Assembly (NCBI RefSeq): GCF_900129765.1
Contig: NZ_FQWU01000002.1
Span: 868,001-932,000, forward strand
Direction: 5' to 3'
Length of the DNA stretch: 64,000 nucleotides
From: Massilia sp. CF038
GTDB taxonomy: Bacteria > Pseudomonadota > Gammaproteobacteria > Burkholderiales > Burkholderiaceae_D
The stretch's first letter is position 1. Each line of letters opens with the position of its first letter. Below are positions 7,891 to 15,889 of the stretch, piece after piece. The notes beneath the pieces were generated by a model, which was given only the letters and a program-made list of their open reading frames with translations, did not search any database and was not told the DNA's origin. The translations under genes were made by a program, and so were the position numbers.

Positions 7891-7924
7891 TAACCCTTCC
7901 TTCCTCCCAAAAATAACATGCCGC

Positions 7925-7981
7925 GAATACGATTGTGCAGTCGCGTAGGCTGCTTTGAGGTCCGGATTCAACCGGTCGACG
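7925..7981 (+). repeat. Mixed module: TACGAT plus GGATTCAACCG element
   Basis: GAATACGATTGTGCAGTCGC is followed by GCTGCTTTGAGGTCCGGATT and CAACCGGTCGAC. The second half matches 1010-1040 with only a few differences. It lies just before the DUF6678-like gene. GGATTCAACCGGTCGAC could also be an old transposon end; there is no transposase nearby. Confidence 0.45.
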
Positions 7982-8006
7982 CAGCACACTAATACCCAAG
8001 AACGCC

Positions 8007-8438
8007 ATGAATGACTTGCCAAACGCCGGAACCGGAAGCAACGAGGTAGTACGAAAAAAAATTGACGCGGCCGTCGCTGCCAGGAACTTAGGTGCCGTGT
8101 CAAACAACACTCGCTGGAATGAGCTGATCAATCACTTCCGCAGTCTGACGGAATGGCGTCCGTCTTACCGGTCCAAATCGGTGACCGGGCATATTTCCGA
8201 TTGGGACGTTGAGTGGTTCTACCATTTGCCTTTTCCGTTCGCGTCCGTCGAATGGTTTGATATCGGTCTATGGGAGCCGGTCCCCGCAAAAGGGATGCTG
8301 CTCGCACCTTCCAATATTGACCATACGGTTGAAATTTCTGAGATCGTCAAACAGATCGGTTTCGAATTCGAGGTACGCGGCGACATCCTCAGGATCTGGG
8401 GCTACGTGCCGAAATCTTACGAGGACTTCCCGCGCTGA
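8007..8438 (+). CDS. DUF6678-like protein
   Basis: The 143-residue protein has the pattern I associate with DUF6678: an N-terminal helix, SNNTRWNELINHFRSL, WRPSYRSKSV, then FASVEWFDIGLWEPV and a C-terminal IVKQIGFEFEVRGDILRIWG ending in YVP. The N-terminal NNTxWxEL and the IEWL-like VEWF blocks are the strongest matches. It is soluble with no catalytic motif I can identify. It is the last plus-strand gene of the array and converges with a minus-strand operon 50 bases downstream. Confidence 0.6.
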   Translation: MNDLPNAGTGSNEVVRKKIDAAVAARNLGAVSNNTRWNELINHFRSLTEWRPSYRSKSVTGHISDWDVEWFYHLPFPFASVEWFDIGLWEPVPAKGMLLAPSNIDHTVEISEIVKQIGFEFEVRGDILRIWGYVPKSYEDFPR

Positions 8439-8487
8439 TCCTTACGGTTCGACGTGCTCCAGCAGCCTGATGAAGTCTGGTGCAACC

Positions 8488-9093
8488 TTAGGGCTGGGAC
8501 TCTCTGGAACCTTCGGGGACGGGGAATGGTCTCTGATCGGACACTACTCCCTGCCCGGCATCGCGAAGGATTACGATCAAACTTTGCGCGAACTGCAGAA
8601 ACCCAGCCGCCACGCTCATGACCTCCTCAAACCTCACGGTCTCTAATGCTTCGACTTGCTTCTTAACGTCTTGATCGTAGTGGCCTGCGGCGTGATTGCG
8701 AACGGGGTGCCAGCCTTTCAGTTGCTTGAGTTCCGCTTTCCACCGTCGCTTCAGATCGTTAATAGCGCTTGCTTCGACCGCGATGTCACGCGCCTCTGCT
8801 AGAGCCAGCAACCTAGGTAGCAGCGTTGTCCTCAAGCGCGCGTCAAACTCAAACAGCCGCAGTACCAATCCCTTAAGAGCGACGGATAGCGCGAAGCCAA
8901 TGGGCTGATTGCGCAGCACCGTCGTCATCTCCACGCACACATCGTATTGGAATATGCAAGTCTGCAGCTTTATCTCTACGAATTCATGCGAGAGCGCATT
9001 AGTCGGCAACGAATAGTGCTTGTAGGCCTCGTTTAGGTTGGTCTGCGCCTTGAGGACCATCTTCTCAAAATCGATCTCGTATATGGGCGTCAC
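8488..9093 (-). CDS. Helical protein with HEPN-like R-x5-H motif
   Basis: The 201-residue protein is almost entirely alpha-helical, with no signal peptide or membrane segment. Near residue 131 it reads HPVRNHAAGHYDQD; the R-x5-H in it fits the Rx4-6H signature of HEPN ribonuclease/toxin and abortive-infection families. The start is a GTG at 9093, four bases after the stop of the LprI-like gene, so it is the third gene of an operon. A methionine at codon 12 is an alternative start. HEPN membership is inferred from the motif and helical content only; overall similarity was not tested. Confidence 0.5.
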   Translation of the reverse strand: MTPIYEIDFEKMVLKAQTNLNEAYKHYSLPTNALSHEFVEIKLQTCIFQYDVCVEMTTVLRNQPIGFALSVALKGLVLRLFEFDARLRTTLLPRLLALAEARDIAVEASAINDLKRRWKAELKQLKGWHPVRNHAAGHYDQDVKKQVEALETVRFEEVMSVAAGFLQFAQSLIVILRDAGQGVVSDQRPFPVPEGSRESQP

Positions 9094-9097
9094 AGCG

Positions 9098-9481
9098 TTA
9101 GGACCGTTTCGAGAGGGCGTTCAAGTCGATGAGACGAGTGTCGTTCAGCCGTATCAGACACGAGCGCTCGTACGACGGAGCTGCTGTGCCATTTTCTGAA
9201 TTCCGTGAGTGCTGGATGCGAGTGAGGTCTAACTCAACACCGCACTGCTTCATACGATAGTCTCTCCACGCCTCATGCGCTGCAATCAGCATTGGCCTGC
9301 GCGTGTTGTCCGCACCTTTCACTAACGCCGAGTTGGCCTTCTCTACTTGCATGGACGTGTCTTCCAGAGTCGTTTTACTACAAGCTTCGTCAGAAAACCA
9401 AAACGGTTTCTCACGGCAGTTCTCAGCCAATGCAGCTGATGGTAGAGATAGTAGAATCAGGAGGTAAAGGGCCGGCCGCAT
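9098..9481 (-). CDS. LprI-like (DUF1311) secreted protein
   Basis: The 127-residue product begins with a clean signal peptide (MRPALYLLILLSLPSAALA) and has cysteines that could form disulfides in the mature part. The C-terminal half carries the DUF1311 pattern (AHEAWRDYRMKQCGVELDL, then a Cys-containing RSCLIRLNDTRLIDL). Proteins of this type include lysozyme inhibitors (LprI), but the activity here is not demonstrated. The ATG at 9481 lies one base after the stop of the upstream LRR gene, a tight operon junction; this and the signal peptide fix the start. Confidence 0.75.
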   Translation of the reverse strand: MRPALYLLILLSLPSAALAENCREKPFWFSDEACSKTTLEDTSMQVEKANSALVKGADNTRRPMLIAAHEAWRDYRMKQCGVELDLTRIQHSRNSENGTAAPSYERSCLIRLNDTRLIDLNALSKRS

Positions 9482-9482
9482 A

Positions 9483-10187
9483 TCAGTCTTCGTGGCAAAG
9501 ATGCCCCGTTGCGCCGAACGCCTTGTATCGGTACGTTCTAAATTCCCCTTTGGACACGTACTCCTTCGCACTTTCATTGCGCACCTTAAGATGCTCTTCA
9601 ACCTCCGCGCTCTTGAGATTGTAGTGACGCTTGTCCAGAAAGCCCGCATTTACAAGCTTGGGATGATTCATCAGTGGCGTCAGATCGCCATCAAGAACGC
9701 TTGTGTCAACAAATCGGAAGTCCAGCAGGTTCGGCATTTTCTCCAGAAAGCGAAGATTGTCTAGTGGCGCGCACCCGTTCAAGCATAGAACCTTCAGATT
9801 GCGAAGGTCAAACAGGTCACTCTTCGGACTGAACTTTCGCGACGTGTTCACATGGAGCCATTCGAGATGATCTCCTATACCGGAGAGTCCTGCGTCGCTC
9901 TCAAGCTTCAGGCACCAACTAAGTTCAAGGCGCTTGATTTTGCCTAGTTTTGCGATTTCCGAGAAGGACGTGATGTTTGAAAAATTCATTTCAACGTATT
10001 CAGCTGAGGTGACGCCACTCAGCCCATGAAAGCCGGGCTCCTTGGTTTTGAACCTCTGAATACGATAGTACGTTGCACCTGCCACTGCTTCAGACAAGGC
10101 CTTACCGCGTTCAAACTCGATGGTCGCCAATTGGCCTCGTGGCAAGCGATCCATCCATATCGTGTTGTAAGTCCAATCCATCTGCAT
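9483..10187 (-). CDS. Leucine-rich-repeat-like protein
   Basis: The 234-residue product carries degenerate leucine-rich repeats between about residues 60 and 180 (KIKRLELSWCLKLE, LEWLHVNTS, LRNLKVLCLNGC, MPNLLDFRFVDTS). No signal peptide is visible, so it should be cytoplasmic, unlike its operon partner. It is the first gene of a three-gene minus-strand operon with the LprI-like and HEPN-like genes and follows leader-module copy F. The protein-binding solenoid suggests it neutralises or recruits something. It resembles the LRR gene at 126-977 in type, not in obvious sequence. Confidence 0.65.
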   Translation of the reverse strand: MQMDWTYNTIWMDRLPRGQLATIEFERGKALSEAVAGATYYRIQRFKTKEPGFHGLSGVTSAEYVEMNFSNITSFSEIAKLGKIKRLELSWCLKLESDAGLSGIGDHLEWLHVNTSRKFSPKSDLFDLRNLKVLCLNGCAPLDNLRFLEKMPNLLDFRFVDTSVLDGDLTPLMNHPKLVNAGFLDKRHYNLKSAEVEEHLKVRNESAKEYVSKGEFRTYRYKAFGATGHLCHED

Positions 10188-10199
10188 TTTCTCGCTGTG

Positions 10200-10240
10200 G
10201 GCAACGGCAGCTTGTGGCCGGCAACGCTATTGTACTTGAC
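10200..10240 (-). repeat. Leader module, copy F (minus strand)
   Basis: Read on the minus strand, GTCAAGTACAATAGCGTTGC continues as CGGCCACAAGCTGCCG. TACAAT is at 10229-10234. The start codon at 10187 is 41 nt downstream. The first 12 bases equal copies A and B, and here the module faces the other way with its gene, which ties it to the gene rather than to the DNA strand. Confidence 0.6.
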
Positions 10241-10263
10241 GTGCCATTGTGATTAACCGGCGC

Positions 10264-11460
10264 TCAGGGCCACGCCGCGCAATAGCTCGCCCACGCCTGC
10301 ATCAACGTCACCCGCTTCTCGAACAGATCTCCACGCCGATACGCCGCCTCCACCTTGTCCGGCAAGCTGTGAGCCAGCGCATGCTCGCACACCTCGCGCG
10401 AGAACGCGTTGCTCGCCTCCTCCGAGCACCAGTCGCGGAAGGTGGACCTGAAGCCATGCACCGTGATGTCCCCGTGCCCCATGCGCCTTAAAACGGCCGT
10501 CAGGCTCATATCGGACAAAGGCAGGTCTTTGCCCCGGCCAGGGAAAACAACGTCGCCAACGCGCTCCAATGACTTCAGAAGGACCATCGCCGCAATCGAC
10601 AAGGGAACCCTGTGCTCCTTCCCCGCCTTCATGCGTCCGGCCGGAATCGTCCACACCTTCGCAACGAGATCGATCTCGCTCCACCTGGCGCCACGCACTT
10701 CGCCCGACCTGCACGCAGTGAGGATCGTGAACTCGATGGCCCGCGCAGCCACGCCCTCGCACGCGCGCAGTTCGTCCATGAAGCCACCCACGTCGCGCCA
10801 CGGAAGCGCGGGATGGTTCTTCACCGGTGCGATCTTGTTCGGATTGGCCAGCAGATTATCGAGATGCCCGCGCCAGCGCGCCGGGTTGTCCCCCTGCCGG
10901 AATTTGCTGACGGTCGCCCAACCGAGTATGGCCTCGATGCGTCCACGCAGACGCACCGCCGTCTCGGTCTTGTTTCGCCAGATGGGCCGCAACACCTTGA
11001 CCACCAGGTCCGTATCGACAGCCGCCACGGGCAGCCCGCCAATCAACGGACTCGCATACGTGGCGATGGTGTTCTCCCACTGGGCCACATGCTTCGTATT
11101 CTTCCAGCTCCCCCGATGCGCATCGATATACGCCGCAGCACATTCATCGAACGTGATGCGCTTCGCTTCATCAAGAGCATGCGCACGCCGCGCATCGCGC
11201 CGCTGCCCCAGCGGATCGACACCATCGAGCAGCATCTGCCGGCACGCCCTCGCCTTCGCGCGCGCGCCGGCCAGGTCCACGGTGATGCAAGACCCCAGCC
11301 CCATCTCGTGCGACCGGCCATCGCGCATGTAACGAAAGATCCAGCTCTTTGATCCAGACCGCGACACCTGCAGCCAAAGTCCGCCACCATCCCCATGGTA
11401 GCCAGGCTTGTCGAGCCTGCCAACGAGTATGGCGGAGAGTTTGTTGATCCGAGAGGCCAT
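10264..11460 (-). CDS. Tyrosine site-specific integrase, P4 type
   Basis: The 398-residue protein has the DUF4102-like arm-binding start (GYHGDGGGLWLQVSRSGSKS, W-I-F-R-Y), a central core-binding part (residues about 105-190) and a C-terminal catalytic domain. Catalytic residues are visible: Arg in TACRSGEVRGARW, His and Arg in HGFRSTFRDW, His in CEHALAH and the Tyr in VEAAYRRGD. It should integrate the island at the neighbouring tRNA-Ser gene. The start ATG at 11460 follows a GGAA-type ribosome site. No excisionase gene is recognised nearby. Confidence 0.93.
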   Translation of the reverse strand: MASRINKLSAILVGRLDKPGYHGDGGGLWLQVSRSGSKSWIFRYMRDGRSHEMGLGSCITVDLAGARAKARACRQMLLDGVDPLGQRRDARRAHALDEAKRITFDECAAAYIDAHRGSWKNTKHVAQWENTIATYASPLIGGLPVAAVDTDLVVKVLRPIWRNKTETAVRLRGRIEAILGWATVSKFRQGDNPARWRGHLDNLLANPNKIAPVKNHPALPWRDVGGFMDELRACEGVAARAIEFTILTACRSGEVRGARWSEIDLVAKVWTIPAGRMKAGKEHRVPLSIAAMVLLKSLERVGDVVFPGRGKDLPLSDMSLTAVLRRMGHGDITVHGFRSTFRDWCSEEASNAFSREVCEHALAHSLPDKVEAAYRRGDLFEKRVTLMQAWASYCAAWP

Positions 11461-11466
11461 AAATTC

Positions 11467-11490
11467 CTACCCACAAATCTACCCACAAAT
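11467..11490 (-). promoter_or_regulatory. Tandem 12-bp repeat before integrase
   Basis: CTACCCACAAAT occurs twice with no spacing, ending six bases before the integrase start codon. On the coding strand it reads ATTTGTGGGTAG twice. Such direct repeats beside integrase genes are often arm-type integrase sites or operators; this is inferred from position. Confidence 0.5.
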
Positions 11491-11562
11491 GAAAGCTGGA
11501 TTGAGCGGGATCTTATCGCACAACCTGGGACAAACTTTTGAGATTTCTCCTATGAGGAGACG

Positions 11563-11587
11563 AAAAAAAGCCCCATCGTGTGGGGCT
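11563..11587 (-). terminator. Rho-independent terminator of tRNA-Ser
   Basis: On the minus strand AGCCCC-ACACGA-TGGGGCT is followed by a run of T (seven A on the plus strand at 11563-11569). It lies 15 bases beyond the tRNA 3' end and between tRNA and integrase. Confidence 0.8.
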
Positions 11588-11601
11588 TGATGTTCAAGAT
11601 C

Positions 11602-11691
11602 TGGCGGAAGCGGTGAGATTCGAACTCACGAAGGGCGCAAACCCTCGCCAGTTTTCAAGACTGGTGCCTTCAACCACTCGGCCACGCTTCC
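11602..11691 (-). tRNA. tRNA-Ser (UGA)
   Basis: The 90-nt gene has the 7-bp acceptor pair GGAAGCG/CGCTTCC, an encoded CCA end, a long variable arm typical of tRNA-Ser, the T-loop GTTCGAATC and an anticodon loop CTTGAAA giving UGA. It is the likely attachment site of the island, since the integrase lies directly beyond its 3' end. No second copy of its 3' end is found to the left, so the far end of the island is outside the window. Confidence 0.93.
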
Positions 11692-11750
11692 TGCAGCCCC
11701 GCATTATACAGAATTCACCGCCGCCTGGACACCCGCCCCGCCCAACCCCT

Positions 11751-13799
11751 TCAAGCGGTCCAATTATCCTTCAGCGCCTGCTCAAATACATCGGCCGCCA
11801 GCGGCCGCGAAAACAGATACCCCTGCACCTCGTCGCACCCCGCTCCCCGCAGGAATTCAAGCTGCTCCACTGTCTCCACGCCCTCGGCAATCACCCTGTG
11901 TCCCAACTGCTGCCCAATGCTGATAATGGTGCTGGCAATCGCGCAGTCATTGCTGTCGCCCGGCAGTCCGGTGGTGAACGAGCGGTCAATCTTGAGCGTA
12001 TCAATCGGAAAGCGCTTCAGGTAAGACAAACTCGAATACCCGGTCCCAAAGTCATCCAGCGACAAGGTCACGCCCAGCGCGTTGATCTGGTCCATGATGT
12101 TGATCACCCGCTCGATGTCGTGCATCAGCGTGCTCTCGGTGATCTCCAGCTCCAGCCAGCACGGCTCCAGGCCATGCCGCGCCAGCGTGTTCGACACCCG
12201 CATCGGCAGGCCCGCGCTGAACTCGCGCGCAGACACGTTCACGGCCAAACGAAACGGCGCCACGCCGGCCTGCTTCCACAGCGCGGCCTGGGCGCAGGCT
12301 TCTTCCAGCACCCACTCGCCCAATTGCACGATCAAGCCGGTCGATTCTGCCAGCGGAATAAATTCGGACGGTGGCACCAGCCCGCGCACAGGGTGCTGCC
12401 AGCGCACCAGCGCTTCCGCGCCAACGATATGGTCGCTGCCAATTTCAAACTTGGGCTGGTAATGCAGCAGCAGGCCGCCGTTGTGCAGGGCGTAGCGCAG
12501 GTCAGTCTCCAGGCGCATACGCTCCTGCATTCCCTGGTTCATCTCCTGGCTGTAGAAGGCCACGCCGTCATCGGCCCCGCCCACGGTCTGTTTGGCGCGC
12601 GCCATCGCAATGTCGGCCGTGCGCAGCAGCGATTCGGCGTCGGTGCCGTCCTGCGGATACACGCTGATGCCAATGCTGGCGCCCACGCGCAGGTCATGCC
12701 CTTCAATCAAAAACGGTTCCACCAGCGCCGCCTGCAGCTTGCGTGCGACCGTGGTCGATTCAAAGTGCTGGCGCAGGTCGAACAGGCCAACGGCAAATTC
12801 GTCGCCCGACACGCGCGCCACCACGTCCTGGTCGCGCAAGGCGGCTTTGAAGCGCTGCGCGACTTGGCGCAGCAGCTCGTCGCCAATGCGCCGCCCCAGG
12901 GCGTTGTTCACTTGCTTGAAGCGATTGAGATCGATGAACAGCACGCAGCCGCTGGCGTCGTTACGCTGCGCGACTGCCATCGATTGGTCCAGCAGCTTGG
13001 TCAACAGCGTGCGGTTGGGCAGGCTGGTCAGGCTGTCGTGGTAGGCCAGCTGGTGCAGCCTTTCTTCGGTGCGCTTGCGGTCGGTAATGTCGCTCAGGTA
13101 GGCGATCAATCCCGCGGGCCGGCCCTGCAAATCCTTCAGCGGCGCCAAGGACAGGCTGGCCCAGAAGACTTCGCCCGATTTTTTCCGGCGCCGCACTTCC
13201 ATCACTTGCCCGCCCTGCTCCATGAACGCGTCGTGGAAGGCGGGATCTTCGTTCACGTACAAGAACAGCACGTTGCGGCCAATCGCTTCTTGCGCGGTGT
13301 AGCCGAACAGGCGCTCGGCACCCTTGTTCCAGCTGGTGATGTAGCCTGTCTGGTCCATCGTCAGCACCGACTCGTGAATCTGGTCCAGTATCTGCGCCTG
13401 GTGCGACAGTTGACGTTCAATCTCGATGTACGCGTGCGAGGAACGCAGCGCCATGGCGTGCATCTGCAGTAGGTTGCCAGTCAGGTTGGCCAGGCTGGAC
13501 ATGTGCTGGCGGTCGCCGCTGTCGTACAGCGGCCGGCCCCACACGGCGTAATAGCCAAACCGGCGCCCACTGCACACAATGTCCTGCACCAGCCCCACCA
13601 TGGTCGCGGGGAAGGGTTCGGGGGCGGGTTGCGCTTCGCCGTCTGGCGCGGCGGGTACGAAGACGCCGAACGGGCTGCCCAGCAGACTGCGGGCGATGCG
13701 TCCCAGTTCGTCGGCCAGAAAATCGCCGCGCATGTGCATCACCGCTTCGCACAAGGCGGCGCTGCTGCTCATGATGTCGGTGGCCGGGCGCAGGAACAT
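11751..13799 (-). CDS. PAS-GGDEF-EAL protein with degenerate GGDEF
   Basis: The 682-residue cytoplasmic protein has an N-terminal sensory region (about 1-125, possibly GAF-like), a PAS domain (about 137-257, [15 protein letters not shown]), a diguanylate cyclase domain and an EAL domain. The GGDEF site reads VSGDEF near residue 330, so cyclase activity may be lost; the EAL domain keeps EALVRW, the [10 protein letters not shown] loop and the E-G-V-E motif, so it is probably a c-di-GMP phosphodiesterase, perhaps GTP-regulated. GGAAC precedes the ATG at 13799. It follows the HDOD gene by one base, so the two are one operon. Confidence 0.9.
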   Translation of the reverse strand: MFLRPATDIMSSSAALCEAVMHMRGDFLADELGRIARSLLGSPFGVFVPAAPDGEAQPAPEPFPATMVGLVQDIVCSGRRFGYYAVWGRPLYDSGDRQHMSSLANLTGNLLQMHAMALRSSHAYIEIERQLSHQAQILDQIHESVLTMDQTGYITSWNKGAERLFGYTAQEAIGRNVLFLYVNEDPAFHDAFMEQGGQVMEVRRRKKSGEVFWASLSLAPLKDLQGRPAGLIAYLSDITDRKRTEERLHQLAYHDSLTSLPNRTLLTKLLDQSMAVAQRNDASGCVLFIDLNRFKQVNNALGRRIGDELLRQVAQRFKAALRDQDVVARVSGDEFAVGLFDLRQHFESTTVARKLQAALVEPFLIEGHDLRVGASIGISVYPQDGTDAESLLRTADIAMARAKQTVGGADDGVAFYSQEMNQGMQERMRLETDLRYALHNGGLLLHYQPKFEIGSDHIVGAEALVRWQHPVRGLVPPSEFIPLAESTGLIVQLGEWVLEEACAQAALWKQAGVAPFRLAVNVSAREFSAGLPMRVSNTLARHGLEPCWLELEITESTLMHDIERVINIMDQINALGVTLSLDDFGTGYSSLSYLKRFPIDTLKIDRSFTTGLPGDSNDCAIASTIISIGQQLGHRVIAEGVETVEQLEFLRGAGCDEVQGYLFSRPLAADVFEQALKDNWTA

Positions 13800-13800
13800 G

Positions 13801-14982
13801 CTACAGGTTCCGGCTAACTTGAATCGCCCAGTGATAGGCCGCCAGCTGCGTCGTCCACCATGCCTGCGGCGCTATCCGCGCCTGCTCCAGCATGGCCGGC
13901 GTCGCGCTGCGCGCTTCGGTCAGGGAAAGCATGTCGCCAAAGCGCCCGCTGCGCGTAAGCAGCGCGTCGCCCGCAAGCGATGGCAAATTCAAGGTGCCGA
14001 CGATTTCTTCCATCGGCATGGCAAACAGCAAATCCAACAGCGAGAACACGCCGGTCATGAAGGCCAGGTCCTGGTCGTCACGCTCGCCGCCGTCCAGTTT
14101 GCACAGGGCTTCCATCTGCGCAGCGCGCAAGGCAGCCACCGGCAGCAGCGGGTTGGCCAAACCGTCAGGTTGCTGGCGTGCGTACAGCAGCAGTTGCAGC
14201 CAGCGCTGCAGTTGGCGCCGGCCAAGTACACTGATGGCTTGCCCAAAGCTGGTGATGGGAACGCTGTGTGCAAACGCGGCGGAGTTGGCCAGCTTGAGCA
14301 GGTGGTACGACAGCGCAGGGTCCTGCTTGAGCAGTGTTTCGATGTCGCGCGTTTCGGCGTCGCGCGCCAGCAGGCCCAGTAGGGTCATCAGGCGCTTGCG
14401 CGAGCTGCCGTCATTCGGTTCGCTCGACGGCTCGGGGTGCAGCGGAAAATCGCCAGAGAACCATTCGTACCCTACCCGCGCGCACTGGGCACGCCGCGCG
14501 GCGCTGTTCACGCCGTGCGCAAGGTGGGGGCCAAACATCAGCGGCAGCACTTCGCGCAAGGGCGCTTCGTTGCTGAAGTCACGCGCAACGGCGCGCATTT
14601 CGGGGTGTTGTTTGACGCCTTCGGGCAGCGGGCCGTCGATCAGGATGCGGTAGCCGCTCGCCTGCAAGGCCAGCAGGCGGTTGCGCTGTGCATCGTTGGC
14701 CATGGCGCTGGCCTGGATCGCGAACATGACGCGCGCGGCAGGCATGGATTCAAGCAGCGATTCTGTCAGCACGTCGGGTGAGTCCAGCATCAATACCGCA
14801 GGCAGCGGTGCAATGGCGGTCAGTACATCTGGCAGGCGGAATACGCTGTGCAGGGCGGCCGTCAAATCGCCGTCGGCGGGCTGCACGCGCAGGCATAGTG
14901 CTGCCCACGCGTTTTGCATGTTTGATACCGCTTCAATTCCTACAATGGGGAAGGTCTGGGTATCGGTCGGGGCCATCTGCAT
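13801..14982 (-). CDS. HDOD protein with degenerate EAL-like N-terminus
   Basis: The N-terminal half (about 1-185) resembles a decayed EAL domain of YuxH-type proteins without recognisable catalytic EAL residues; the C-terminal half is an HDOD domain ([40 protein letters not shown]). Such proteins are c-di-GMP signalling adaptors rather than enzymes. The start is uncertain: the ATG at 14982 (393 residues) is used here; a TTG at 15003 and an ATG at 14976 are alternatives, and none has a good ribosome site. It is co-transcribed with the PAS-GGDEF-EAL gene. Confidence 0.82.
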   Translation of the reverse strand: MQMAPTDTQTFPIVGIEAVSNMQNAWAALCLRVQPADGDLTAALHSVFRLPDVLTAIAPLPAVLMLDSPDVLTESLLESMPAARVMFAIQASAMANDAQRNRLLALQASGYRILIDGPLPEGVKQHPEMRAVARDFSNEAPLREVLPLMFGPHLAHGVNSAARRAQCARVGYEWFSGDFPLHPEPSSEPNDGSSRKRLMTLLGLLARDAETRDIETLLKQDPALSYHLLKLANSAAFAHSVPITSFGQAISVLGRRQLQRWLQLLLYARQQPDGLANPLLPVAALRAAQMEALCKLDGGERDDQDLAFMTGVFSLLDLLFAMPMEEIVGTLNLPSLAGDALLTRSGRFGDMLSLTEARSATPAMLEQARIAPQAWWTTQLAAYHWAIQVSRNL

Positions 14983-15150
14983 CTCACTAGGGGTCTTACT
15001 CAATGATAAGGGGGATGATACTGAAACACAATCAAATTAGTTGCTTCTGGGATACGCTTTTAACGATTGTTTCTTGCAGATGTAACTAAATTAAAGGGCG
15101 TGTTTGATACGGGTGCTTTGGGCTATCGATTTCGGAGACGCCCCGTACTT

Positions 15151-15243
15151 ACATCGCCCTCGCGTAGGCGGGGGCCTATGGCACGCATCCGTAAGAGGTA
15201 AAGCCAGCGTGGTATGGGCCCCCGCCTGCGCGAGGGCGATGTG
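15151..15243. repeat. REP-like inverted repeat, copy 1
   Basis: ACATCGCCCTCGCGTAGGCG and, 40 bases on, the inverse CGCCTGCGCGAGGGCGATGT form a long hairpin with GGGGGCC/GGCCCCC inside. Three more copies are at 23674, 41331 and 50519. It lies between two minus-strand transcription units. Confidence 0.85.
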
Positions 15244-15262
15244 GTGGTTGCATGCTATTGCT

Positions 15263-15889
15263 CTACGGATCAAACCTGGCGTGCTGCACCGCGTATTTGA
15301 TCAGCTCCGCCTGCCCTTCTATCCCCAGCTTGCGCTTGATATTGAGCCGGTGCGTTTCCACCGTCCGCACCGACAAATCCAGCACCTTGGCGATCTGCTT
15401 GTTCGACTCGCCCTTGGCCAGCTGCTGCAGCACTTCCTGCTCACGCACGGTCAGCTGGTTGTCCTGCACCAGCGGGCGCGCCAGCTGTCTGGCCAGGGCC
15501 GCACTGTAATAGATCCCGCCTGCCATCACCGTATCAATGGCCAGCACAATGTCCTTGCCCGGCGCGTCTTTCAGCACATACCCGCGCGCGCCAGCCTGCA
15601 TCGCCTGGCTCACATATTCCAGCTTGTCGTGCATCGACAGAATCAGCACCGCGATCGCCGGAAAGCGCGCCCGAAACTGCGCCGTCGCTTCAATCCCGCT
15701 GGTGCCGCGCATGTTAATGTCCATCAGGACCAGATCGACCTTGCAGTGCGCCGCCTGCTCCAGCGCTTCCTCCGCGCCACCCGCCTCGGCCACCACATTC
15801 AGATACGGCACTGCCTCCAGCCGCGCGCGCAACCCGTCGCGCACTAGCGGATGATCGTCCACCAGCAAAATGTGTATGGTCTCGTTCAT
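15263..15889 (-). CDS. NarL/FixJ-family response regulator
   Basis: The 208-residue protein has a receiver domain with the acidic pair D11-D12, phosphoacceptor D57 (VLMDINM) and K107 (VLKDAP), then a LuxR-type helix-turn-helix (LTVREQEVLQQLAKGESNKQ through SVRTVETHRLNIKRKL). It overlaps the histidine kinase gene by 4 nt and will be its partner. Because the pair is divergent from cstA, control of cstA in response to a carboxylate or carbon signal is plausible, as described for related CrbR/ErdR-type systems; candidate sites are at 17290-17323. Confidence 0.92.
   Translation of the reverse strand: MNETIHILLVDDHPLVRDGLRARLEAVPYLNVVAEAGGAEEALEQAAHCKVDLVLMDINMRGTSGIEATAQFRARFPAIAVLILSMHDKLEYVSQAMQAGARGYVLKDAPGKDIVLAIDTVMAGGIYYSAALARQLARPLVQDNQLTVREQEVLQQLAKGESNKQIAKVLDLSVRTVETHRLNIKRKLGIEGQAELIKYAVQHARFDP

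Noticed and set aside
1-10250. An integron gene-cassette array
   Set aside because: The small single genes invite this idea, and CTAAC/GTTAG words occur at some gene ends (for example 5648-5660), but no pair of RYYYAAC and GTTRRRY ends at attC spacing and no integron integrase were found; the nearby recombinase is a P4-type integrase.
11580-13472. Long plus-strand frame opposite the PAS-GGDEF-EAL gene
   Set aside because: It is an antisense frame of a GC-rich gene; the minus strand encodes intact known domains.
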